Source: Rubricoccus sp038746605
Lineage (GTDB): Bacteria; Bacteroidota; Rhodothermia; Rhodothermales; Rubricoccaceae
Length of the DNA: 64,000 nucleotides
Assembly (NCBI GenBank): GCA_038746605.1
Contig: JBCDKM010000002.1
Location: 1-64,000 of the forward strand
Direction of reading: 5' to 3'
Below, piece by piece: positions 58,130-64,000 of the stretch (positions are counted from its first letter, which is position 1; the number at the start of each line of letters is the position of its first letter). The notes under the pieces were generated by a model. It was not told where the DNA came from and searched no databases. It saw only the letters and a list, made by a program, of their open reading frames with translations. The translations under genes and the position numbers were made by a program.

Positions 58130-59842
58130 TTAGGCCGGTTCGGCCTCAGATTCGAGGGCGACGCCCTGCAAGCCCATCGCCTGGTGTGTGGCCCCCGCGA
58201 GGGCCACGTGGCGCTCCGCGACCTCCACCATGATGGAGCGCGGGCTCTTGTAGTGCATCGGGGTACCGAGGCGGTCTGCGATGGCGGGCAGCGAGATCCA
58301 CCCTGGCAGGCAGTCTACCTTGTGCGACTCGTCGTGCCAGCGGTCGAACGGCGTACCGACGCGGTCTGGACGGCCCTGACCGACGCCCGCGCTCATCATC
58401 AACGAGCGGTTGGCAGTACGGATCATCTTCGCGGGGCGCAACAGCTGAGCGCGTCCGTCCTCGTTGACGAACGTGCCGACGGTCTCGACGCTCATCGCGA
58501 TAGGCAGCACGATGTCGGCATGTGGCAGCGTCTCGCTCGTGGTATGGGTGGCGTGAAGGACCACTGTCTTGCCCTCCAGGTCTGCCGAGGCGAGCACACC
58601 CGCGGCGACGGGATCGTCCTGGAGGATGTAGACCACGTCCGCCTCGGCGATCTGACTGGCGAGGAGCGGAGCATCTACGGCGGTGAAGCCGAGACGCTCG
58701 ACACCCTGCGTGTTCGGCGCCACGTCGTCCGAGATGAGCCACCCGTCGCCACTCCCCTCTTCATGGCGTGCGATGTAGCGCGGGGTTTCCGCGCCGACAG
58801 CATCGGCCAGCTTCGAGAGGAGGAAGTTGTCCTCGACCGTCGCGAAGGGCGAGCCGAGGAAGAAGATGTTGGAGGCTGCCCGAAGAGCATCGGCGGCAGC
58901 GGCGTACGCGGCGTCCCAGGAGGCGGGTTGGCCGTCCACCCTCGCGCCGGAGGCTCGGTTCTCGTTGTAGGTCGAGAAGACGAGACGGGCGGCATCGGGC
59001 ATCCAGTACTCGTTGACGCTGAGGTTCTCGCGCGGCGTGATGCGGAGGATCTGATTGTCGCGCACCCAGAAGTCGACGTTGATGCCCTTGCCGCCGAAGT
59101 CCGAGATGGAAGGGGTCTTGGACATTTCCCAGACACGAGCCTTGAACCGGAAGTAGTCCTCGGTCAACGCACCGACGGGGCAGATGTCGGCCGTGCACAT
59201 CGAGTAGGCGTCGTCGAAGACCTCGCCGGGCGCCGTCATCGGATGGTTCTTGTCACCCCGGTTGATGATGGTCAGTTGGTGCGTCTCCGTGACCTCGGCC
59301 GTGAAGCGTGTGCATCGCGTACAGTTGATGCACCGCTCAGCGTCCAGCACCACGTTGGGCCCCAACTGGATACGCTTCGGCTTGTGGACCTTCTGGAACT
59401 CGAAGCGGGAGCCCTCGGGGCCGTACTTGTAGGCCTGGATCTGAAGCGGGCACTGCCCGGCCTGGTCGCAGATCGGACAGTCGAGCGGGTGGTTGACCAG
59501 CATGATCTCCAGGTTGTCGGCCTGGGCCTGGGCCACCTCCTGAGAGTCCTGTTGGGTGTGAATCACCATCCCGTCGGTCGCGTCCAGCGCGCAGCTGGGC
59601 ATGAGCTTCGGGAAGTAATTGATCTTCTGGTTGCCCTCCTCATCCAACACCGGTTCGCGCGTAGCCCGGTCGAACATGGGCGTGCCTGCCTTGACGAGGC
59701 ACTGGCGGCAGTTGGCCGGGACGCTCAGCGCCGGGTGGTAGCAGAAGTGCGGCACCTCGACACCGTTATCGAGGCAGAACTGGAGCACCTTGTCACCGGG
59801 CTCGAACTCGTGGGTGCGGCCGTCGATGGTGAGCGTCGGCAT
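58130..59842 (-). CDS. nuoG: NADH-quinone oxidoreductase subunit G
   Basis: A 570-residue Fe-S subunit of complex I. The [2Fe-2S] domain uses CYHPALSVPANCRQC plus a later Cys; the His-Cys region is HPLDCPICDQAGQCPLQ, and the 4Fe-4S ligands are CINCTRCTRF and CTADICPVGALT. The C-terminal part is a shortened molybdopterin-type domain without cofactor ligands (VEDNFLLSKLADAVGAETP, VVLHATHTTSETLPHADIVLP). E. coli NuoG is 908 residues; many Bacteroidota/Rhodothermota enzymes are short like this one. The ATG at 59842 gives the canonical MPTLTIDGR start. Confidence 0.94.
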   Translation of the reverse strand: MPTLTIDGRTHEFEPGDKVLQFCLDNGVEVPHFCYHPALSVPANCRQCLVKAGTPMFDRATREPVLDEEGNQKINYFPKLMPSCALDATDGMVIHTQQDSQEVAQAQADNLEIMLVNHPLDCPICDQAGQCPLQIQAYKYGPEGSRFEFQKVHKPKRIQLGPNVVLDAERCINCTRCTRFTAEVTETHQLTIINRGDKNHPMTAPGEVFDDAYSMCTADICPVGALTEDYFRFKARVWEMSKTPSISDFGGKGINVDFWVRDNQILRITPRENLSVNEYWMPDAARLVFSTYNENRASGARVDGQPASWDAAYAAAADALRAASNIFFLGSPFATVEDNFLLSKLADAVGAETPRYIARHEEGSGDGWLISDDVAPNTQGVERLGFTAVDAPLLASQIAEADVVYILQDDPVAAGVLASADLEGKTVVLHATHTTSETLPHADIVLPIAMSVETVGTFVNEDGRAQLLRPAKMIRTANRSLMMSAGVGQGRPDRVGTPFDRWHDESHKVDCLPGWISLPAIADRLGTPMHYKSPRSIMVEVAERHVALAGATHQAMGLQGVALESEAEPA

Positions 59843-59912
59843 GTCGGGAGATGCGAATGGGACCACCTCGGGGCGCCCGTGGACGTACCGAGGCCGGGGA
59901 AGTCAGAGGGGA

Positions 59913-60458
59913 TTAGGCGCGAGAGAGCCGAGCTCCCTGTGCAGTGAGGACGAGCGCTTTTCGAGGTTCCGTGATGGCCGCGACCTGCTCGGGCGTCTGG
60001 CCCTCGTCTTCCGCGAGGTGCTGCAGCGTCTCCACGTCTTCCGTCTCGACGGCCAACTCACCGACGACCTGGGCCGTCGCGCCCGCAGCGTCCATCGGGA
60101 ACGTGAAGACGTACTCACCCGCCTCGTCCTTCGGAACGACGATGCGGAACGTCTCGCCAGTCTCGGACGCGAGCGTGAGCCAGCAGCCCTTCATCTGACA
60201 GACTTTGGAGATCGTCCCCTCCACGGCGACCGTCTCACCGTTCAGGTCGTCTGCGCGCTCGATTGCGGTCGCAACGGGAATGATCTCGCCATCATCTGAG
60301 AACTCGTCTCCGATGAGGATCGAGGCCTCTCCCATCTCGGCTCCGGTATCGGGCGTCTCGCTGATGGAGGTGGTCTCGCCGGTATCGGCAGGGGCGTCGG
60401 TATCGGCCGTGCAGGCCGCGAGCCCGACGAGCAAAAGGAGAGCGAGGAAACGAGTCAT
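59913..60458 (-). CDS. DUF4920 lipoprotein
   Basis: A 181-residue predicted lipoprotein with lipobox LAAC (residues 13-16), then a Thr/Asp-rich linker. The C-terminal domain has GETVAVEGTISKVCQMKGCWLTLA and FRIVVPKDEAGEYVFTFPMDA, the DUF4920 pattern with two Cys six residues apart. Family members are periplasmic and possibly metal- or heme-associated. It lies between nuoF and nuoG on the same strand, with about 70-80 nt on each side, so it probably shares the nuo transcript. This placement is not part of the standard nuo order. Confidence 0.78.
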   Translation of the reverse strand: MTRFLALLLLVGLAACTADTDAPADTGETTSISETPDTGAEMGEASILIGDEFSDDGEIIPVATAIERADDLNGETVAVEGTISKVCQMKGCWLTLASETGETFRIVVPKDEAGEYVFTFPMDAAGATAQVVGELAVETEDVETLQHLAEDEGQTPEQVAAITEPRKALVLTAQGARLSRA

Positions 60459-60538
60459 GGGAGGTGGCGGCAGGGTACCGCGAAGGTAGAGGCGCGAGGC
60501 GAGGCCACCCGTCTCAGACATCACGCATCGAGAGTGAA

Positions 60539-61918
60539 TTAGGAGGAAGCACCGGCCGCGAGGACAGGCGTCCCACCGGCACCGTCGCCCGATGAAGACA
60601 GATCGGCTCCGGCGAAGCTGGTGGCCTTGCACTTCGCCTCGAACTCGTCGCGGAAACGCTTGATGCCCCAGCGGACCGGCCAGGCGGCGGCATCGGCCAA
60701 TGCGCAGACGGTGCGCCCCTCCATCTGATCGCACAAGTCGAGTAGGAGGTCGAGGTCGCGGGTGTAGCCTTCGCCGTCGTCGATACGGGCGAGAAGCTTC
60801 TCCATCCAGCCGGTACCGTCGCGGCAGGGCGTGCACTGACCGCAGCTCTCGTGGTGGTAGAAGTGCGCGATCCGGCGCGTCCACGAGACCATGTCGACGG
60901 TCTCATCGAGGAAGGCCAGTCCAGCGGTGCCCATGGAGGAGCCCGCCTCGCGGAGTGTCTCGGCGTCCATCGTGGCCTGCTCGGCCACGTCCCAGCGCAT
61001 AGGCGGCGTGGAGCTTCCGCCCGGGACGACGGCCTTGATCTTCTTGCCGCCTCGCGCACCGCCCGCGACCTCCAGAAGGTCGGAGATCAGCATGCCGGTC
61101 GGATACTCATAGACACCGGGCCGGTTGACGTGGCCCGAGATGCCGTAGAGGACCGGGCCCGGGTGGGCCTTCGGGCCGATGCTCGCAAACCACTCCGCAC
61201 CTCGGTTGACGATCAGCGGGACGTCCGCGAGGGTCTCCACGTTGTTGATCGTCGTCGGCATGTTCCACAGCCCCTTCTGGGCCGGGAACGGCGGCTTGAT
61301 GCGCGGATAGGCGCGCTTGCCCTCGACGGAGTTGAGGAGACTCGTCTCCTCGCCGCAGATGTAGGCACCTGCGCCCGCCTGCACCACCAGTTCGGCAGAG
61401 AAGTCGGTGCCGAGGATGTTCGTGCCGAGGTAGCCCTTCGCGTACGCCTCGTCCACGGCCTTCTGGACGTGCTCCACGTAATCCCAGTACTCGCCCCGGA
61501 TGTAGAGGTAGCAAGTCCCGACCGTCATCGCGTAGCAGGCCAGCGCGATGCCCTCGATCATGAGGTGCGGGTTGTACTCGAAGATCTGGCGGTCCTTAAA
61601 CGTGCCGGGCTCGGACTCGTCGCCGTTGCACGCGAGGTAGCGTGGCTTCTCGGAATCGACGGGTGGCATGAAGCTCCACTTCAGACCCGTCGAGAATCCG
61701 GCGCCGCCACGGCCGCGCAGGCCCGAGGCTTTGACCTCCTCGGTCAGGCCCTTCGGATCATATTTGCCGCCCTTGACGACATCGCGGAGGGCTTTGTACC
61801 CACCGTTCTGCTCGTAAACTTCGATTTTGTGGAGGTCCTGGATGGGCGGCAGGATGACGCGCTCGAAGGAGCGCCAGTCGCCTGCCTTGGACTCACCGGT
61901 GAGGAGGGTGTCAGGCAT
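60539..61918 (-). CDS. nuoF: NADH-quinone oxidoreductase subunit F
   Basis: A 459-residue peripheral subunit that oxidises NADH. The FMN/NADH region has GLRGRGGAGFSTGLKW, GDESEPGTFKDR and EYNPHLMIEG; GAGAYICGEETSLLNSVEG is the SLBB lead-in, and the [4Fe-4S] N3 ligands are ESCGQCTPCRDG plus a later Cys (GRTVCALAD). A C-terminal tail of about 20 residues rich in Ser/Gly/Ala is extra. The ATG at 61918 starts 1 nt after the preceding stop (TGACATG); a GTG at 61927 is the alternative. Confidence 0.96.
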   Translation of the reverse strand: MPDTLLTGESKAGDWRSFERVILPPIQDLHKIEVYEQNGGYKALRDVVKGGKYDPKGLTEEVKASGLRGRGGAGFSTGLKWSFMPPVDSEKPRYLACNGDESEPGTFKDRQIFEYNPHLMIEGIALACYAMTVGTCYLYIRGEYWDYVEHVQKAVDEAYAKGYLGTNILGTDFSAELVVQAGAGAYICGEETSLLNSVEGKRAYPRIKPPFPAQKGLWNMPTTINNVETLADVPLIVNRGAEWFASIGPKAHPGPVLYGISGHVNRPGVYEYPTGMLISDLLEVAGGARGGKKIKAVVPGGSSTPPMRWDVAEQATMDAETLREAGSSMGTAGLAFLDETVDMVSWTRRIAHFYHHESCGQCTPCRDGTGWMEKLLARIDDGEGYTRDLDLLLDLCDQMEGRTVCALADAAAWPVRWGIKRFRDEFEAKCKATSFAGADLSSSGDGAGGTPVLAAGASS

Positions 61919-61919
61919 G

Positions 61920-62567
61920 TCAGGCACGGATGCGGCGGAGGGGAACGGCGGAGGCGTCGTCTTCGGCCTCCACGATGCGATCGATCAGGAGATCAGCTAA
62001 CGCGACGGACTCGGGGAGTTGGACATCGAGGTCGTCGGCATCGGAGAGCTCACGGAGGGCTTCGTAAATCCAGCGGCGGCGCTTGGTCGCCCTGCTCTGT
62101 TGCGTGAAGCCGAACAGCAGGAATAGAGGAGTAACAGCGGGAAAGAGCGCGTCTAGGAGCGGCTCGCCAGACGCGATTGCCCAGATGGCAACACCGGTCG
62201 CTAGCACCGCGAGCGGGATCGCGAGCCAGTTGCGGACAACCTGCATGGTCCGCTCTGCCTTGTCCATCTTCGCCAACTCAGCGTCGATGAACTCCGCATC
62301 CAGGGTTTTCTCCAGCTTCTGCTTCTCGTTGTAGCTGAGCCCCGAGCCATACTCCTTGGCGGAGATCTTTTCCAGTTCCTTGAGGAGGATCCTCTTGATG
62401 CGGCGCTCGCGGAGCGTCAGACCAGCGCCCGGCGTGCGGGGGCCCGCCTCGGTGCCGAGGCGGGAGGACTCGGCCCGGCCGATGGACCGCGACACGGGGC
62501 CGCGCACTTCCAGTGAGGAGGCGCGGCTCTCAGCCGTAACGGTCAGGGGGACGGGACGCTCACTCAT
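61920..62567 (-). CDS. 2TM membrane protein within the nuo cluster, carrying an in-frame palindrome
   Basis: A 215-residue protein. The N-terminal 45 residues include RLGTEAG (36-42), encoded by the inserted GC palindrome. A helical, charged region follows (RERRIKRILLKELEKISAKEYGSGLSYNEKQKLEKTL, split by a loop), then two hydrophobic helices (about 113-131 and 137-153) and a C-terminal helical domain ending VPLRRIRA. No family recognised. It lies between nuoE (2-nt gap) and nuoF (1-nt gap), so it is almost surely in the operon and may interact with the complex. Confidence 0.72.
   Translation of the reverse strand: MSERPVPLTVTAESRASSLEVRGPVSRSIGRAESSRLGTEAGPRTPGAGLTLRERRIKRILLKELEKISAKEYGSGLSYNEKQKLEKTLDAEFIDAELAKMDKAERTMQVVRNWLAIPLAVLATGVAIWAIASGEPLLDALFPAVTPLFLLFGFTQQSRATKRRRWIYEALRELSDADDLDVQLPESVALADLLIDRIVEAEDDASAVPLRRIRA
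62443..62464. repeat. GC palindrome inserted in frame in nuo-cluster gene
   Basis: CCCGCCTCGG-TG-CCGAGGCGGG. On the minus strand it is read as (S)RLGTEAG, residues 36-42 of the 2TM protein, inside an otherwise disordered N-terminus. Confidence 0.92.
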
Positions 62568-62569
62568 GT

Positions 62570-63295
62570 CTAGTGGACGTGCTCGGCGACGGGGGGCGTG
62601 CGGTAGGCGTCGGTAGCCTCTGCGTCGGTGCGGCGGTTGCCGCCCATCTCGTCTTCGTCTTGCGGGAGGGTAATGCTCTCGAACGGGAGCGCAGCGCCAC
62701 CGTGGCCCGCCGCGAGCCCTCCCGCCTCCGAGGCCTTGCGGAGCGTGTCGAGCATCGCGTCCACCTTTGCCTCCGTGAGGTTGTGGACGTACGGGCCGTT
62801 TGTGACCTGGAGCATCGGTGCTGAGCCGCACGCTCCGAGGCACTCCGCCTCCTGGATGGTGAACAGCCCGTCCTCCGTCGTCATCCCGGCCTTGACGCCG
62901 AGTTGGTCTTCGAGGTAGTGCAGGATGTCGTAGCCACCCGTGACCTGGCAGGAGAAGCACGTGCAGACGTCGAGGACGAACTGCCCCTTCTTCTCTTTGA
63001 AGTACATCGTGTAGAACGTGGCGACGCCGTAGACCTTCGCGTACGGAATCTCCATCGTGCCTGCGACGAGGCGCATGACCTCGGGCGGGAGCCAGCCCCA
63101 CTTCCGCTGCGCGAGCCAGAGCCCCTTCATCACGGCCCCATCGTTCGTCGGGTACTGCGAGCGATAGGTCGCGATCTCGGCCTTCTCCTCGTCGGTCCAG
63201 ACGAGTTCGTCGTCGGAGAAGTGGCGCTCGGGGGATTTGCCGGGCGTGTACTGTGGCTTCGGGCTGACGGCGCCGGAGGGAGTCTGTGGGGACAT
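62570..63295 (-). CDS. nuoE: NADH-quinone oxidoreductase subunit E
   Basis: A 241-residue peripheral [2Fe-2S] thioredoxin-fold subunit of complex I (N1a cluster). Ligands are in VCTCFSCQVTGGYDIL (Cys pair) and AECLGACGSAPMLQVT. The helical N-domain has QRKWGWLPPEVMRLVAGTMEI and KVYGVATFYTMYF, which are highly typical. A C-terminal extension of about 50 residues is longer than in E. coli NuoE (166). It follows the nuoD stop by 63 nt, a space occupied by the purine/pyrimidine hairpin. Confidence 0.95.
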   Translation of the reverse strand: MSPQTPSGAVSPKPQYTPGKSPERHFSDDELVWTDEEKAEIATYRSQYPTNDGAVMKGLWLAQRKWGWLPPEVMRLVAGTMEIPYAKVYGVATFYTMYFKEKKGQFVLDVCTCFSCQVTGGYDILHYLEDQLGVKAGMTTEDGLFTIQEAECLGACGSAPMLQVTNGPYVHNLTEAKVDAMLDTLRKASEAGGLAAGHGGAALPFESITLPQDEDEMGGNRRTDAEATDAYRTPPVAEHVH

Positions 63296-63358
63296 GGGGA
63301 AGGGGGATGAGGGAGGAGGAAAGGGAGGCCTCTTCGCCCTTGCCCCTTCCCTCTTTCT
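63296..63358. repeat. Purine/pyrimidine hairpin element between nuoD and nuoE
   Basis: On the plus strand GGGGAAGGGGGATGAGGGAG and GGAAAGGGAGG are followed by CCCTTGCCCCTTCCCTC and TTTCTC. It fills the whole space between the nuoD stop and the nuoE start and resembles the element at the 5' end of thrB. Confidence 0.6.
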
Positions 63359-64000
63359 CTACTTATCGCTGTCGCCGATGACGGGGTCGATGGAGCCGAT
63401 GAGGACGACGGTATCGCCCACCATCGCGCCCTCCATCATCGTCTCCAGGCCCTGGAGGTTCGAGTAGGACGGTGTGTTCATCTTGACGCGCCAGGGCGAT
63501 CCGGTGCCGTCGCTCGCGAGGAAGAAGCCGAGTTCGCCCTTCGGGCTCTCGACGGCGTGGTAGCATTCGGCACCCTTCGGCGGGGCAACGCCCGTGTCCG
63601 TCATCATGAAGTCGTGGATCATGCCCTCCATCGAGTAATAGACCTCGTCCTTGGAGGGGTACGCCGCCTTCGCATCGTCGGTGCGGACCGGTCCTTCGGG
63701 AAGGCGATCCAGGCACTGGCGGATGATGTTGATGCTCTCCTGCATCTCCTCCACCCGGACGAAGTAGCGCGCGAGGCTGTCGCCCTCAGTGCGCATCGGC
63801 ACCCCGAAATCGAGCTTGTCGTAAACCAGGTAAGGCTCGAAGAGGCGCACGTCGTACTCGACGCCGCTCGCGCGCAGGCTGGGGCCGGTGTACCCCCACT
63901 CGATAGCCTCTTCCTCAGAGACGACGCCGACGCCGTTGTTGCGGTCGATCCAGATGCGGTTGCGGTCCAGCAGCTTGCGCCAGTCCGCGAGGTTCTGCTC
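63359..64000 (-). CDS. nuoD: NADH-quinone oxidoreductase subunit D, 5' part outside window
   Basis: The last 213 residues of NuoD; the frame is open to the window edge, so the start lies beyond 64000. Seen are NGVGVVSEEEAIEWGYTGPS, LRASGVEYDVRLFEPYLVYD, MRTEGDSLARYFVRVEEMQESI and the C-terminal GSIDPVIGDSDK, all diagnostic of the 49-kDa subunit that lines the quinone site. In E. coli the C-terminus is DPVMGEVDR-like. It is the first visible gene of the nuo cluster. nuoA-C presumably lie to the right of the window. Confidence 0.95.
   Translation of the reverse strand, partial: EQNLADWRKLLDRNRIWIDRNNGVGVVSEEEAIEWGYTGPSLRASGVEYDVRLFEPYLVYDKLDFGVPMRTEGDSLARYFVRVEEMQESINIIRQCLDRLPEGPVRTDDAKAAYPSKDEVYYSMEGMIHDFMMTDTGVAPPKGAECYHAVESPKGELGFFLASDGTGSPWRVKMNTPSYSNLQGLETMMEGAMVGDTVVLIGSIDPVIGDSDK

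Noticed and set aside
58250..58275. Palindrome-like GGTACCGAGGCGG in nuoG
   Set aside because: Only one arm is present and it encodes conserved NuoG sequence, so it is chance similarity in GC-rich coding DNA.
1..64000. CRISPR array, insertion sequence or prophage
   Set aside because: No regularly spaced repeats, transposase, integrase or phage structural gene was recognised on either strand.

Overview
The window is GC-rich bacterial chromosome with densely packed genes. TonB-dependent transport, OmpA/PKD and PEGA-type envelope proteins, many short lipoproteins, LytS/LytTR two-component pairs, BatA/BatB proteins and a split nuo cluster point to the Bacteroidota/Rhodothermota side, most plausibly a marine Rubricoccaceae-like organism. 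This is an inference from gene content and codon style, not from a marker-gene tree. Shine-Dalgarno motifs are mostly not apparent. A TAnnTTnG-like -7 element lies 11-46 nt ahead of many first genes, sometimes so close that the mRNA should be leaderless.

Layout. 1-6.9 kb: a peptidase/two-component operon (aspartyl protease-like, DUF6090-like, S33 hydrolase, LytS kinase, LytTR regulator), then an S15 peptidase. 6.9-15.2 kb: a large sensor kinase, a YdeI-like protein, a nitrilase-family hydrolase, an HD hydrolase, two paralogous lipoproteins and leuS. 15.3-20.4 kb: a four-gene operon of a PEGA-domain transmembrane Ser/Thr kinase, a PP2C phosphatase with a membrane anchor, and two secreted PEGA proteins. 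20.5-24.8 kb: a Spy-like protein, a TonB-dependent receptor and a lipoprotein, all with Arg/Gly-rich segments. 25.3-28.2 kb: a second LytS/LytTR pair and an MscS channel. 28.2-30.6 kb: a toxin-antitoxin pair with a frameshifted toxin, and a VKOR-DsbA fusion. 30.7-35.4 kb: BatB/BatA, a sirtuin, a lipoprotein and a TrmH-type methylase. 35.5 kb: an SRP RNA gene. 35.8-40.5 kb: thrA-thrB-thrC. 40.6-50.7 kb: a large secreted orphan, priA, rpe and small membrane, zinc-ribbon and lipoprotein genes. 50.7-55.4 kb: transketolase, a CPBP-like protein and an OmpA-type protein. 55.6-56.7 kb: one strikingly AT-rich membrane/GAF-like gene, probably acquired. 56.9-64 kb: nuoD(partial)-E-[2TM protein]-F-[DUF4920]-G-H on the minus strand.

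The most unusual feature is a family of palindromes, CCGCCTCGG-N2-CCGAGGCGG, with about 20 recognisable copies. Most sit 1-12 nt beyond a stop codon. They fall into two size classes, with a spacer of 2 nt or exactly 14 nt. Two copies lie in frame inside protein-coding genes (priA and the 2TM gene in the nuo cluster), where they encode RLG(T/P)EA, much like the palindromic elements of Rickettsia. A second, purine/pyrimidine hairpin family forms the N-terminus of thrB and recurs between nuoE and nuoD.
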